From positions 1 to 37,162 of the forward strand of contig JAJYHY010000039.1 of NCBI GenBank assembly GCA_021784555.1: a stretch of 37,162 bases of DNA, in the 5' to 3' direction. The notes under the pieces are model-generated. The model made no database searches, was not told where the DNA came from, and was given only the letters and a program-made list of their open reading frames with translations. Both the position numbers and the translations under genes were made by a program. Source of the stretch: a bacterium (GTDB lineage: Bacteria; Verrucomicrobiota; Verrucomicrobiia; Limisphaerales; UBA8199). Every line of letters starts with the position of its first letter. Position 1 is the stretch's first letter. Positions 1 through 9,433 of this stretch are shown here, piece after piece.

Positions 1-95
1 TCCTTGTCATCGACAAAGATCGCTTCCCGGCGGTCTCCTCGGTTCAGCGCGTGGTAAATGGCGCCAGGATACTGAATCCGGAGTTTCCGAGCCAT
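1..95 (-). CDS. REP-associated tyrosine transposase (RAYT / Y1 family), 5' end only
   Basis: Translating the minus strand from the ATG at 95-93 gives 31 codons before the window edge. They begin MARKLRIQYPG and continue AIYHALNRGDRREAIF, the characteristic start of Y1 (HUH-type, IS200-like) transposases of the RAYT group. These single-strand nucleases act on REP palindromes. The HUH motif and catalytic tyrosine lie outside the window, so activity cannot be judged. The upstream strand (about 96-235) has the T/G-rich, repeat-like leader often seen before such genes, including two similar TGACCCCG tracts near 171 and 201. The family call rests on 31 residues but the match to the conserved start is strong. 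Confidence 0.8.
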   Translation of the reverse strand, partial: MARKLRIQYPGAIYHALNRGDRREAIFVDDK

Positions 96-242
96 GTTCG
101 GCTGGCAGGTTGAGCCCTCCGCAGAGCCGGGTCAAGCCGGAAGGACTGAGAATAACAAATAAGCTGTTCTGACCCCGCTACGGTCTTGAGCGTTTGTCCT
201 TGACCCCGGTAGCTCTCTGGCGCAGCTTCAAGCCGAAAGACA

Positions 243-894
243 ATGCCGCTAACCCTCACGGTTCAGATCCTCAAGAACGAAGCCTCCGCCTTCGCGGCGG
301 AGGAATCCCGCCATGACGAAGCGGTGCTCTTCGGGGTTACTGACGGCAAGGCGATTGGGACGTATCTCGAACACAAATTCCAGCAACACCTTGTCCAGAA
401 ATACACATACGTGTTCGGGGTCATCGGCAAAGGGCATCGATTTTCCAGAGCTTGGCGTGGACCTGAAAACCACCAGCATTAAACAGCCCCAGTCCTCGTG
501 TCCCTTCAAGCTCGCCAGGCAAAAGGTTTACGGCTTGGGCTACCATCTTCTCGTGTTCGTGTACGAAAAGACGGATGAGCAATCCCGCCGGACCGGGCGA
601 CTGAATATCCTGCACACGGTTTTCGTGGATTCATCGAGGACGGCGGATTTTCAAACCACTACAGGATTGCGCAAGATCATCGAAAACCATGGCAATGCCG
701 ATGATGTTGCCGCCTTCTTTGTGGAGAGAATGTTGCCCCTGGACGAAATTCAAGCCCAGGCGCTGGCGGAGGAGGTCCTCAACAACCCGCCGGAGACCGG
801 CTACCTGACCATCTCAAACGCTCCGCAGTGGCGGCTTCAGTACGGGCGCGTGATACAGCAGGCGGGCGCCGTCCAAGGAATCGAGAGATTGTGA
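243..894 (+). pseudogene. Type II restriction endonuclease, broken by a +1 frameshift
   Basis: Two overlapping frames make one protein. Frame 243-420 begins MPLTLTVQILKNEAS and runs to EHKFQQHLVQKYTYVFG. The other frame then continues SSAKGIDFPELGVDLKTTS and ends at the TGA at 892-894. Removing one G from the GGGG run at 417-420 joins them into about 216 residues. The segment KGIDFPELGVDLKTTS fits a PD-(D/E)XK core (Asp, Glu, Asp-x-Lys pattern), and the gene immediately precedes a DNA methyltransferase, so a type II restriction enzyme is the natural call. The recognition sequence is unknown. The break may be a real inactivating mutation, phase variation in a G run, or a sequencing or assembly error. 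Without correction only a 79-residue N-terminal piece would be made from the 243 start. Confidence 0.75.
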
Positions 895-2483
895 GCGCGA
901 AGAAGGAATTTGGGGATTTTCAGACTCCGTTGGACTTGGCGCGACAAGTCACCGTGCTGGTTGACTCCCTTTTTGGCGCCCCTTCCCGTATCATCGAACC
1001 TACGGCGGGTCTTGGTGCGTTTCTCCAGGCGGCAACAGAGACGTGGGGGACCGCCCCCGCCTATCGAGGCTACGAACTCAATCCGGCTTACGTGGAGGCA
1101 GCCCGATCATGCTTGGCTGGCAACAACATCACCATCACACAGCAGGACTTTTTTCAGGGAGACTGGCGCGGGATACTTCGTCCGGCTGGCGACGAAAAGG
1201 TTTTGGTCCTGGGCAACCCGCCCTGGGTCACCAATGCCGAGCTCGGCAGCCTCGGTAGCAGGAACCTTCCGGCAAAGACCAACTTCCAAGGCTTGCGCGG
1301 TTTCGATGCGAAGACCGGAAAGTCCAACTTCGACATCGCTGAGTGGATGCTCATTCGGCTTATTGAAGCCCTGCCCCCTTCGGGGGCGATCGCCATGCTA
1401 TGTAAGACCATGACCGCCAGGAAGGTGTTGCGGCATTTCTGGAAAACAGATGGGGGCCGAGATCGAACCAGCCTGTTCCTGATCGATGCGGCCAGCCACT
1501 TCGACGCGTCGGTTGATGCCTGTCTGCTTTTCCTTCGCGGACGGGAGGGTATCCAAAAGACCGCCGCCGTCTTTGACGGTTTGAGTCTCGGCGAGAGGCA
1601 TTCTGAATTCGGGTTAATGGATGGTCATCTCGTTTCGGACGTGCCGACTTATCGCAATTTGCGGGATTTGGACGGCGGCTCACCGTACACGTGGCGGTCC
1701 GGCCTCAAGCACGACGCGGCCGAGGTGATGGAGTTCACCATTCAAAACGGCCGTTACGTGAACGGCTTGGGTGAGGCAGTTGAGCTGGAAGGTGAATTTG
1801 CTTATCCGCTTCTCAAGTCTTCAGATCTAGGCAATGGGCGCGCGGTCCCGCGAAAGGCCGTCCTGGTCACCCAGACGTCAACCGGACAGGAGACCAGTTT
1901 TATCCGGCACGCAGCGCCTCGGACCTGGGCTTACCTCCAAGCGCACGCGGACAAGCTCGATTCGCGGAGAAGTTCCATTTATCAGGGCCGCCCCCGGTTC
2001 AGCGTCTTCGGGATCGGGCCTTACTCCTTCGCCCCCTGGAAGGTGGCCATCTCTGGGCTTTATCACACGTTCCGCTTCGTTGCCGTCGGCCCGTTGGCGG
2101 GCCGGCCGGTGATGGTGGACGACACCTGCTACGCGGTCGGCTGCCGTTCGGAAGATGAGGCCTGTCTGATCGCTGAACTGCTGAACTCGGACGTTTGCCA
2201 AAGGTTCCTGCGTTCCCTGGTCTTCCCGGACACGAAACGCCCCGTCACCGTGGACGTTCTGCGCCGGATTTCCCTGTCCGCCCTTGCCCGCCGCGTGGGC
2301 CGCCTGTCGGACCTCGGCGCCTATCTAAATGCGGGCGCGCCGTCCAATGAACCCGGCGAACCGCAGCTCCAACTGCTGATGGAGCGTGGTGGTCCGTGCC
2401 GGACAGCGTGCTCTTGCGGAGTCGGGCCAGTTGAGCCGTCCCCGACGAGCGGGTCGAACCAACGCTTTCCTCAAGGCCGTTAG
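891..2483 (+). CDS. Type II N6-adenine DNA methyltransferase (N-6 class, NPPW)
   Basis: The protein has about 530 residues from the GTG at 891, which overlaps the nuclease stop as GTGA and suggests translational coupling. An in-frame ATG at 828 would add 21 unconvincing residues. The SAM-binding motif IIEPTAGLGAFL lies at residues 34-45 and the catalytic NPPW at 109-112; the N-terminus KKEFGDFQTP resembles Eco57I/TaqI-like enzymes. It should methylate adenine in the site cut by the adjacent nuclease and so protect the host. The C-terminus after about residue 499 (near 2385) looks wrong. In the +1 frame, coding-like sequence with TNAFLKAV continues to a TGA at 2515-2517, so the last 30 residues may be frameshifted. 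The stop overlaps the convergent regulator gene. Confidence 0.8.
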   Translation: MSAKKEFGDFQTPLDLARQVTVLVDSLFGAPSRIIEPTAGLGAFLQAATETWGTAPAYRGYELNPAYVEAARSCLAGNNITITQQDFFQGDWRGILRPAGDEKVLVLGNPPWVTNAELGSLGSRNLPAKTNFQGLRGFDAKTGKSNFDIAEWMLIRLIEALPPSGAIAMLCKTMTARKVLRHFWKTDGGRDRTSLFLIDAASHFDASVDACLLFLRGREGIQKTAAVFDGLSLGERHSEFGLMDGHLVSDVPTYRNLRDLDGGSPYTWRSGLKHDAAEVMEFTIQNGRYVNGLGEAVELEGEFAYPLLKSSDLGNGRAVPRKAVLVTQTSTGQETSFIRHAAPRTWAYLQAHADKLDSRRSSIYQGRPRFSVFGIGPYSFAPWKVAISGLYHTFRFVAVGPLAGRPVMVDDTCYAVGCRSEDEACLIAELLNSDVCQRFLRSLVFPDTKRPVTVDVLRRISLSALARRVGRLSDLGAYLNAGAPSNEPGEPQLQLLMERGGPCRTACSCGVGPVEPSPTSGSNQRFPQGR

Positions 2484-3157
2484 CGGGTCACTGGGGGGCA
2501 GGGGGGCGAGTCGCTGAGCCAGCCCTTCCGCAGGGCGAATTGGACCATCTCGGTTCGGCTGCGCAATCCGAGTTTTTCACCCACGCGGACCTTGTAGGTT
2601 TCAACGGTCTTGACGCTAATGGCGAGTTCGGCGGCGATTTCCTTGTTGCTGTAGCCCCAGGCCAGGAGGGTTAGCACCGATCTTTCGCGCTCGCTGAGAT
2701 CGGTTCTCGTTTCGGATGAGTTGGCGGCCTTTGGGGCCAGGCGGCCGGCCAGAGCCCGGCTGGCAAGGGACTGCTCAAAATAGAGTCCGCCGTTGGCCAC
2801 GGTGGAAATGGCCTGGATAAGTTCGTCTCCGGCGGAACGTTTCAAGACGTAGCCGGAGGCGCCGGCCTTGCAGAGTTCGTTGAGATAGCTCTCATCCTCG
2901 TGAGCGGTTAGGACCACGACCTTGGCCGCCGGATTCTGGGCCTTGAGCAGTTGCGTAGCGCGCAAGCCGTTTAGCTCCGGCATGGAAAGGTCCATGACCA
3001 CCACGTCCGGTTCGAGTTCGCGGGCCATTGCCACCACCTCCTTGCCGCTGGCGGCCTGGCCGGCGACTCGCATGTTGGGGTGGGCGTCAATGAGCAGACG
3101 CAAGCCCTCACGCACCATTTGATGATCATCAGCCAGGAGTATGCGGAGCTTTTTCAT
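2480..3157 (-). CDS. NarL/FixJ-type response regulator
   Basis: This is a complete 225-residue protein. The receiver domain occupies about residues 4-120 with the acidic pair DD (10-11), phospho-acceptor Asp56 in VVVMDLSMP, and the conserved Lys in YVLKRSAG. A LuxR-type helix-turn-helix follows at about 155-215 (LSERERSVLTLLAWGYSNKEIA, then VKTVETYKVRV). It is a transcriptional regulator probably phosphorylated by the kinase encoded just upstream; its ATG overlaps that kinase's stop as ATGA (3154-3157). The C-terminal SDSPPCPPVTR tail lies in the zone of overlap with the convergent methyltransferase gene. Target promoters are unknown. Confidence 0.93.
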   Translation of the reverse strand: MKKLRILLADDHQMVREGLRLLIDAHPNMRVAGQAASGKEVVAMARELEPDVVVMDLSMPELNGLRATQLLKAQNPAAKVVVLTAHEDESYLNELCKAGASGYVLKRSAGDELIQAISTVANGGLYFEQSLASRALAGRLAPKAANSSETRTDLSERERSVLTLLAWGYSNKEIAAELAISVKTVETYKVRVGEKLGLRSRTEMVQFALRKGWLSDSPPCPPVTR

Positions 3158-4380
3158 GGGGCATTCTCGCGCGCGGAGATGAGCGGTTCTTCAGGAGCGG
3201 GCAGCCGGACAAAGATCGAGGTGCCCGCGGTCGGCGAGGATTCAATCTTGAGATTGCCGCCGACGAGTTTGACGCGTTCGCGCATTCCCAGCAGGCCGAG
3301 CTTGTGGCCGACCGTACCCATTGGGAGGTTGGTCTCGGGTTCGAATCCGTGGCCGTCATCTTCTACGATGAGCGAGACACAGTCGGAGCGGCGTTCGAGG
3401 AGCAGGCTGACGCGGCGGGCGCAGGCATGCTTGGCAATATTGGTCAAGGCCTCCTGGGCAACGCGGTAGAGGGTGGTTTCCAGCTCCAAGGAGAGGCGCG
3501 AGCCTTCCCAGCCCTGGGAATGGAGGTCGATAGGCACGCCGATATTCCTGGACCACTCCTGGGCGTAACGGCGCAAGGCAAGTTCGAGGCCGAGATCATC
3601 GAGAACCGACGGGCGGAGCTCCCAGGCCAAACGGTGGACATCACGGATAAGGCTGTCGGCGAGGGTCTGGAATTTCTCGAAGGTTTCCTGGATATGGTTT
3701 GGGAAGGGGCCTTGCTGGCGAACGGATTGAAGCCCCAGTTTGAGGGCAGTGAGATTCTGGCCCAGGCTGTCATGAAGCTCGCGCGAGATGCGCCCGCGCT
3801 CGGTTTCTTCGGCCTCCGCGAGGCGGCGGAGGACCTGGCCGTGGGCTTCCTCGGCGCGCTGGCGCTGGATGATTTCTTCCTGGAGAGCGCGATTGGCGCG
3901 AGAGAGTTGGGCGGTGCGCTCATTGACGCGGAGCTCCAGTTGGTCGCGCTGGCGCTGGAGGTTTTCCTCGGCGGATTTGAGAGCGACCTCAGCTTGCTTC
4001 CTTTCAATGGCGTAGCGAATGGCACGCGCGGTCTGGCGCCCGAAGGCCTGACCCTTGATGAGATAATCTTGAACTCCGTGGCGCACCGCCTCCAGACCCA
4101 CTGTTTCATCTTCGACGCCGGTCAAAACGACGATGGGCAGGTTGGGCGCCCGGGAGCGCGCCTGGACGAAGGTGCTGCGCCCGTTGACGTCAGGCAGGCT
4201 GAGGTCCAGGAGCATGACGTCGTAGGCGCTACGCTCCAGGCACCGCGCCGCCTCGGCCCAGCACTCCACGTGAGTAAACTCAAAGGAACCCGGGCCCGCC
4301 TCGGCCAGCGATTCTCGCAGAAGCGCCGCGTCGGAGGGGCTATCTTCAACCAAGAGGATATTGATTCGGGTCGTGGTCAG
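3154..4380 (-). CDS. Receiver-HisKA_3 histidine kinase (hybrid, NarX-like)
   Basis: Domain order is an N-terminal receiver ([14 protein letters not shown]; acceptor Asp in [13 protein letters not shown]), a coiled-coil linker, a HisKA_3 phosphotransfer helix with His in [18 protein letters not shown], and an HATPase_c domain ([30 protein letters not shown]). HisKA_3 kinases normally pair with NarL-type regulators, matching the next gene. The start is ambiguous. The only ATG ahead of the receiver is at 4533, deep inside the preceding gene. A CTG at 4380-4378 overlaps the preceding TGA as CTGA, which would suit coupled translation and gives 408 residues. A TTG lies inside beta-strand 1. I use the CTG, with low certainty about the start but high certainty about the function. 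Confidence 0.85.
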   Translation of the reverse strand: MTTTRINILLVEDSPSDAALLRESLAEAGPGSFEFTHVECWAEAARCLERSAYDVMLLDLSLPDVNGRSTFVQARSRAPNLPIVVLTGVEDETVGLEAVRHGVQDYLIKGQAFGRQTARAIRYAIERKQAEVALKSAEENLQRQRDQLELRVNERTAQLSRANRALQEEIIQRQRAEEAHGQVLRRLAEAEETERGRISRELHDSLGQNLTALKLGLQSVRQQGPFPNHIQETFEKFQTLADSLIRDVHRLAWELRPSVLDDLGLELALRRYAQEWSRNIGVPIDLHSQGWEGSRLSLELETTLYRVAQEALTNIAKHACARRVSLLLERRSDCVSLIVEDDGHGFEPETNLPMGTVGHKLGLLGMRERVKLVGGNLKIESSPTAGTSIFVRLPAPEEPLISARENAP

Positions 4381-4877
4381 TGGGAGATGGAGACCGAGTT
4401 TGGGATTCCTGAGGGGGCGGAGCCAATAGCCTGGGCGACGGGAGGCAGGGTGACAACCAGGAGCCAGAATGATTCGATAGAGCGGACGACGCTTAGGAAC
4501 TGTTCGAAATCGACCGGTTTGGTGATGTAGCAATTGGCGTGGAGATGGTAGGCCCGCAGCACGTCCTGCTCCGCGTGTGAGGTGGTCAGTACGACGACCG
4601 GGATGGCCTTGAGGTCTTCGTCGGCCTTGAGTTCCGCCAGGACTTCACGGCCATCCTTTCGCGGCAGGTTAAGGTCCAACATGATCAGGTCCGGGCGCGG
4701 TTTATCCGCGTAGCGGCCCTGGCGGCGAAGAAAGGCCATCGCCTCAACGCCATCCTCCACGACATTGAGGCGGTTGCGAACTCTGGCCTCGGTGAGGGCC
4801 TCGATGGTGAGTTCGGTGTCGCTGGGACTGTCTTCCACCAGCAGGATTTCAATTGGCCTGGTTCGGGTTTTGTCCAT
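4377..4877 (-). CDS. Single-domain response regulator, Rcp1-like
   Basis: A stand-alone CheY-like receiver of 166 residues starting at [20 protein letters not shown]. The phospho-acceptor is Asp68 ([13 protein letters not shown]), with Thr in [12 protein letters not shown] and Lys in [12 protein letters not shown]. The insertion pattern and the DIEL/ALTEA-type first helix resemble Rcp1, the partner of cyanobacterial phytochromes. It sits 5 bp downstream of the PAS-GAF kinase gene, so it is the likely direct phosphoryl acceptor. It has no output domain. The roughly 25 residues after [11 protein letters not shown] are not part of the receiver fold and probably form an unstructured tail. A longer reading frame upstream overlaps the kinase and is not used. 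Confidence 0.92.
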   Translation of the reverse strand: MDKTRTRPIEILLVEDSPSDTELTIEALTEARVRNRLNVVEDGVEAMAFLRRQGRYADKPRPDLIMLDLNLPRKDGREVLAELKADEDLKAIPVVVLTTSHAEQDVLRAYHLHANCYITKPVDFEQFLSVVRSIESFWLLVVTLPPVAQAIGSAPSGIPNSVSISH

Positions 4878-4882
4878 TGCGC

Positions 4883-6757
4883 CTATGATTTTACCTGGAG
4901 CACAGGAACTGTGAAATGAAAAACCGAGCCTTCGCCCAGGCGGGATTCTACCCAGATCTCTCCGTGATGGCGCTCGACGATCTTTTTGCAAATGGCTAAT
5001 CCGATGCCTGTGCCCGGATAGCGAGTGCGGGTATGCAGCCGCTGGAAAATCTGAAAGATCCGGTCGAAGTATTGGGGCTCGATACCGATGCCGTTGTCCC
5101 GGACGAAGAAACGCCACCGCTGAGATTCCTGGACCGCCCCGACGTGGATGGCCGGGGGGCGCTGACTGCGGAACTTCAGGGCGTTGCTAACCAGGTTTTG
5201 AAAGAGCTGAACGATTTGCGGCGCATCCACCGGCAGGATTGGCAACGAATCGTGTGTCAGCTTGGCGTTGGCCGTCTTGATACTCTGCTGAAGGTTGGAG
5301 AGGGCGCGCTGGAGGACGGGATTGAGGTCTGTCGGGATAAACGCCGCGCCGTGAGTGCCGACTCGGGAAAAGGCGAGCAGGTCCTTGATCAAGGTCTCCA
5401 TTCGGGCGGCGCCGTCCGCCGCCCCGGCGATGTACTCCCGTGCTTTGTCATCGACGCTTGACGGGAATCGGCGCTCCAGCAGCCGCACATAACCCGCCAC
5501 CGCCCGAAGCGGCTCCTGCAAGTCATGCGAGGCGACGTAAGCGAACTGCTCCAGGTCGTTGTTGGAACGCTGCAATTCTCTGGCGGTCTCTCGCAAGGCC
5601 TCCTCCATCTCCTTGCGCTGAGCGATCTCGAGTTGGAGCTGCTGGTTGGTCCGTTCCAGTTCGGCGGTGCGTTGGCTGACCAGGTCCTGAAGCTGGTCGC
5701 GGTAGCGGCTGACTTCGGCCTCGGCGCGGAAGCGTCGTACGGCCTCGCCAATGAGCGGGGCGATGGATTCGAGGTGCTTGACCATCGCCCCGGTAAAGAA
5801 GCCCGGACGGGGGTCCGCCAGGTGAAGCGCCCCCAAAATCTGGTTCCGGAACCGGATCGGGACAACCGCCAGCGATGCATAGCCAAACCGCACGCAGTTG
5901 CCCTGGTAATTTCCGCGGTCGCTCGCCGAAAGTTGATCGAGGAATCCAGGGCTGTCCGCGCAGAGGAACGAACCGCCAGGGGTCAGCAAGGGAGCGTCCG
6001 AGGTCTGCATGGATTGCGAAATGGCCCGGATACAGCAGCATTTGTCGCGCTCAACTGAGAGGCAGTTCTCGATCCGCAGAAACTCCGGATCAAATCCGAC
6101 ACAGCTCTCGTATGGAATCTGCTGATGCTCATTAACCAGCCGGATGCCGACGGCGCGGCAACCGGTCCAGTTGCGGGTCGTCTCCACCACCGCGTCCAGA
6201 TACTCTTTGGAGGAGGGTTTGTGGGCGAAGAGTCCCAGCAGGGCGTTGGTGAAATCTCGGCGCCGGTCCGCCTCCTTGCGTTCGGTAATATCGGTGCATG
6301 TTCCTACCCATTCCTGGATCTCATTGTCAGGCGTCATCACTGGCACGCCACGGGCAATCACGTGCCGGTAACAACCGTCGGCCCGGCGCAGCCGGTATTC
6401 AATCTCGTAAAGACTGCGGGTGGCTACCGCCTGCAACCAGGCGGCTTCAACACGCTGATGGTCTTCGGGGTGGAGAGCCGCCGTCCAACCTCTGGCCCGG
6501 TATTCCTCAAAGCTCTGTCCCGTAAACGCCTGCCAAGCGGGGAGTTGGGTGACGACTTGGCCTGCCGTGTCGGTGACCCACACGATTTGCGCCGTAGCGG
6601 TCACCAATGAACGGTATCGGGCCTCGCTCTCCTGCAGCACGCGTTCTATCCTGGCACGCGCGTTCGCGCGGCGGGGGGAGCTTGGGCGCGCCCCTGTTCC
6701 AGCGCCTGGCGAGCTACGACGGGCCATTTCGTCCGCTTTCTTTATGGGTCTCTTCAC
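4883..6757 (-). CDS. PAS-GAF sensor histidine kinase (phytochrome-kinase-like)
   Basis: A 624-residue soluble kinase with no membrane segments. A PAS domain with a PAC motif covers about 45-165 ([10 protein letters not shown] to [12 protein letters not shown]). A GAF domain covers about 170-345, with the cysteine-rich stretch [12 protein letters not shown]. Next come a coiled coil (350-400), the HisKA box with His411 ([16 protein letters not shown]), and HATPase motifs [15 protein letters not shown] and GTGIGLAI. The ligand or signal is unknown; no obvious bilin-binding Cys of the phytochrome type is identified. The gene heads the four-gene cassette and probably donates phosphate to the Rcp1-like receiver 5 bp downstream. 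An alternative start is Met11. Confidence 0.92.
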   Translation of the reverse strand: MKRPIKKADEMARRSSPGAGTGARPSSPRRANARARIERVLQESEARYRSLVTATAQIVWVTDTAGQVVTQLPAWQAFTGQSFEEYRARGWTAALHPEDHQRVEAAWLQAVATRSLYEIEYRLRRADGCYRHVIARGVPVMTPDNEIQEWVGTCTDITERKEADRRRDFTNALLGLFAHKPSSKEYLDAVVETTRNWTGCRAVGIRLVNEHQQIPYESCVGFDPEFLRIENCLSVERDKCCCIRAISQSMQTSDAPLLTPGGSFLCADSPGFLDQLSASDRGNYQGNCVRFGYASLAVVPIRFRNQILGALHLADPRPGFFTGAMVKHLESIAPLIGEAVRRFRAEAEVSRYRDQLQDLVSQRTAELERTNQQLQLEIAQRKEMEEALRETARELQRSNNDLEQFAYVASHDLQEPLRAVAGYVRLLERRFPSSVDDKAREYIAGAADGAARMETLIKDLLAFSRVGTHGAAFIPTDLNPVLQRALSNLQQSIKTANAKLTHDSLPILPVDAPQIVQLFQNLVSNALKFRSQRPPAIHVGAVQESQRWRFFVRDNGIGIEPQYFDRIFQIFQRLHTRTRYPGTGIGLAICKKIVERHHGEIWVESRLGEGSVFHFTVPVLQVKS

Positions 6758-6938
6758 TATGCTGGCAACTCAAGGGGTAGAGTAGCAGGCTTCATCCCGG
6801 GACGGCAACCAGGATTTGAGGGACCCTGCCCAATGCCTAATGCTCAATGAGATGGGAAAAGCGGTCTTAGCGCCGGCTGGCGGGTGGCATTGGGTTTGGA
6901 AACGGCTGCCATGGTGTCGATGGCCCGGAGTCAGGAAG

Positions 6939-7913
6939 TCATCCTCCCGGTTGAATCAACAAGACCTCTGAACCCGCAGCGAGAGTCATTTCGGAGGGCC
7001 TGACCTCCGCCGGAACAAGGCAGAACTCGCCCTTCCGCAACTCCACCGAATGATCATGCCCAGCGACGCAAGCGCTGCCGGCCGCCAATCCGAGGATTTT
7101 CAGACCGGCTTTGGCGAGCGGCAAGCGCGCCTGAGTTCTGGCACGGAGAATCTCCACCCCGAACAAAGGGTTGTGAGCCAAGGGCCTGAATTCGAGGCCA
7201 TTCTTTGGAGAATATCCGCGGCTAATCAACGCCGGCTCAAAATCCTGGAAATCAATGCATGCCAAGGATTCGGGAATGTGCAGCGCCCGCGGCTTTCCAT
7301 CCAGCCCGGAACGGTTCCAGTCAAAAACGCGGTAGGTCGTGTCGGAGTTCTGTTGGATCTCGAAGATGACCAATCCCGCCCCAATGGCATGCACCCGGCC
7401 GCTCGGCAAAAAGATGGCGTCTCCTTGTTCCACGCGCAGGCGGTGCAGGCACTCGGCCACCTGGCCGGTCTGAATCTTGGCGGCGAAGCTTTCGGATGTC
7501 ACCCCGGCTTTTAAACCCGCGTAGAGCTCGGCCCCTGGCGCCGCATCCGCTACGTACCACATCTCCGTCTTGGGTTCTCCTCCGAGGCGGGCGGCTTCCG
7601 AGGGGGGCGGATGGACCTGTACCGAAAGGGTGCGGCGAGCATCCAGGATCTTTATCAACAGGGGAAAGCGGCCATTCTGAGCGCGAACGCGGCCGAGCAA
7701 CTCCGAAGCGCGGTGTTCCATTAACCAGCGTAAGTCCCGTCCGGCCAGGGGGCCATTGGCGATGGTGGTGGCATCGCCGGGGCGGTCGGCGACTTCCCAG
7801 GATTCACCGATGAGAGCAGCCGGAGGCAACGGCTTTCGGTAAAGCCGTTCGAGGCTGCGTCCGCCCCAGGGACGTTCTTTGAAAATGGGCTGAAATGTGA
7901 AAGGGTAGAGCAC
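6939..7913 (-). CDS. manA: Mannose-6-phosphate isomerase, class I
   Basis: 324 residues from a GTG start. The enzyme interconverts fructose-6-phosphate and mannose-6-phosphate and supplies mannose for glycans. The zinc-site residues are visible: Gln99 and His101 in SVQVHPPPSEAA, Glu117 in KTEMWYV, and His175 in FLPSGRVHAIGAG. The class I signature continues as EIQQNSDTTYRVFDWNR. The length fits the short bacterial form of the family. It is followed on its upstream side by accA on the same strand with a 43-bp gap, probably without functional linkage. Confidence 0.93.
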   Translation of the reverse strand: MLYPFTFQPIFKERPWGGRSLERLYRKPLPPAALIGESWEVADRPGDATTIANGPLAGRDLRWLMEHRASELLGRVRAQNGRFPLLIKILDARRTLSVQVHPPPSEAARLGGEPKTEMWYVADAAPGAELYAGLKAGVTSESFAAKIQTGQVAECLHRLRVEQGDAIFLPSGRVHAIGAGLVIFEIQQNSDTTYRVFDWNRSGLDGKPRALHIPESLACIDFQDFEPALISRGYSPKNGLEFRPLAHNPLFGVEILRARTQARLPLAKAGLKILGLAAGSACVAGHDHSVELRKGEFCLVPAEVRPSEMTLAAGSEVLLIQPGG

Positions 7914-7956
7914 TTAAGCAGCGCCATGGCGCCTCCGGCGGGTTGTCTTCGCCGGC

Positions 7957-8967
7957 TCAGGTTTTGACTTGGGGCTGGATGGACTTGTTTCCGGCCAGTG
8001 CCGCCTCTTCCTCATGGTAATGGCCGAAGGCGCGGAATTTTGCGTACCGCTGTCGCAGACGCTCGGCCACAGGGATTCGCACTAGGGCATCCAGGTGTTT
8101 GAGGAGACATTGCTGAAGCGCCCGTATCGTCGTCTCCTGATCCGTATGGGCGCCGCCGAGCGGTTCGGGGATTACCTCATCGACCAGGCCCAACTCAAGC
8201 AGGTGCCTGGCAGTGATTTTGAGCGCCTCGGCGGCCTTGGGGGCGGCCGCCCGATCTTTCCAAAGGATAGCGGCGCACCCTTCAGGGCTGATGACTGAAT
8301 AGTAGGCGTTTTCGAGTATGAGGACCCGGTCGGCAACACCGATGCCCAAAGCGCCGCCCGAACCGCCTTCGCCTATAACCGCGGCGATGACGGGCACTTC
8401 CAGGAGTGTCATTTCGCGCAAGTTCACGGCGATAGCCTCGGCGATGTGACGCTCTTCAGCCCCGATGCCAGGATAGGCGCCCGCAGTATCGACCAGGGTG
8501 ATGATTGGCAAGCCGAATTTGTCGGCCAACTTCATCAGGCGCAAGGCCTTGCGGTAGCCTTCAGGATGCGCGGAGCCGAAGTTCCGCATGATATTCTCCT
8601 TGGTGTCACGCCCTTTTTGAGTTCCGATGACGATGACTTTGTGAGGGCCAAGGCAGGCGAACCCACCGACAATAGCGCGGTCTTCGGCAAAGAGCCTGTC
8701 TCCGTGCAGTTCGCTAAACCCCGTGAATGCTGATTGAATATAATCCAAGGTGAAGGGTCTTTTGGGATGGCGGGCAATCTTTATCTTGTCCCAGGGGGTG
8801 AGATTGGAAAAGACCTGCCGCTTGGTCTCCTCCAGCTTCCTGGCGATGGTGGCGACTTCTTCTTCAAAGCTGATGCCGAGCGAATGAGTGTCGGGATGCT
8901 TCTTGAGCTCATCGAGCTTGGCCTGAAGCTCGGCAATGGGCTTTTCGAAGTCGAGTTGATGTCTCAT
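7957..8967 (-). CDS. accA: Acetyl-CoA carboxylase carboxyltransferase, alpha subunit
   Basis: 336 residues starting at MRHQLDFEKPIAELQ; an upstream in-frame ATG at 9072 would add 35 non-homologous residues. AccA and AccD transfer the carboxyl group from biotin to acetyl-CoA to make malonyl-CoA for fatty-acid synthesis. Family hallmarks are an N-terminal coiled coil (residues 1-50), TPWDKIKIARHPKRP, the crotonase-like core GTQKGRDTKEN, PIITLVDTAGAYPG, and GEGGSGGALGIGVADRV. Length matches the family. accD is not in the window. Confidence 0.96.
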   Translation of the reverse strand: MRHQLDFEKPIAELQAKLDELKKHPDTHSLGISFEEEVATIARKLEETKRQVFSNLTPWDKIKIARHPKRPFTLDYIQSAFTGFSELHGDRLFAEDRAIVGGFACLGPHKVIVIGTQKGRDTKENIMRNFGSAHPEGYRKALRLMKLADKFGLPIITLVDTAGAYPGIGAEERHIAEAIAVNLREMTLLEVPVIAAVIGEGGSGGALGIGVADRVLILENAYYSVISPEGCAAILWKDRAAAPKAAEALKITARHLLELGLVDEVIPEPLGGAHTDQETTIRALQQCLLKHLDALVRIPVAERLRQRYAKFRAFGHYHEEEAALAGNKSIQPQVKT

Positions 8968-9079
8968 TGGCGGGCAGGGTAGCGGGCCGGAGGTTCCCTG
9001 TCCAGCAGAGACAACTCTGGCAAACTCTGGCGCCTGTCCGATGCGCTCGCCTTCTGTGTTCCATGATTGCAATGGCAGG

Positions 9080-9433
9080 TGTTTTGGTTAACCCGAGGTC
9101 GAACGATCAAGGGCCATTACGCGGGCCAATCGCCGCGGTGCTTCTCGTTCTCCGGGGCCAACCTGCGGCGCAAGTACGGTCCCAATTGGCGGAAGGTATA
9201 TCCGGAAGTCATCCAGAAGCGATTGCGCAGTTGGGGCATCAACACCATCGGCAATTGGTCCGATGAAGCCATACGGCTCATGCGCCAGACGCCCTATACC
9301 GACGCCATTGGAACGGGGCGCACGAAGATAAGAGAATCACCAGATCGGATTCGTTGATGTGGCGGACACGCCTTATCGCGAAACCATCGAAGCCAGTCGC
9401 CAGGTCGGCGCCGAGCTCTATCCGGAGCATTGA
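9080..9433 (+). pseudogene. Remnants of decayed genes, one glycoside-hydrolase-like
   Basis: One plus frame around 9135-9315 carries FSFSGANLRRKYGPNW and RLRSWGINTIGNWSD, resembling a conserved block of putative agarase/galactosidase-like glycoside hydrolases in which a W-G-x-N-T-I-G-N-W-S-D segment recurs. It stops at about 9357 and has no plausible start or catalytic domain. A second short block in another frame, GFVDVADTPYRETIEASR, runs to a TGA at 9431-9433; I do not recognise it. Both look like leftover pieces of larger genes, the second overlapping the end of the Uma2 gene. The family assignment is from memory of the motif only. Confidence 0.4.

Noticed and set aside
3330-3360. tRNA-like TTCGAATCC string
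   Set aside because: It lies inside the kinase coding sequence and no acceptor or anticodon arms fit around it.
3304-4530. 408-residue open frame on the plus strand
   Set aside because: It is antisense to the receiver-histidine kinase, which has full domain motifs; the plus translation has none.
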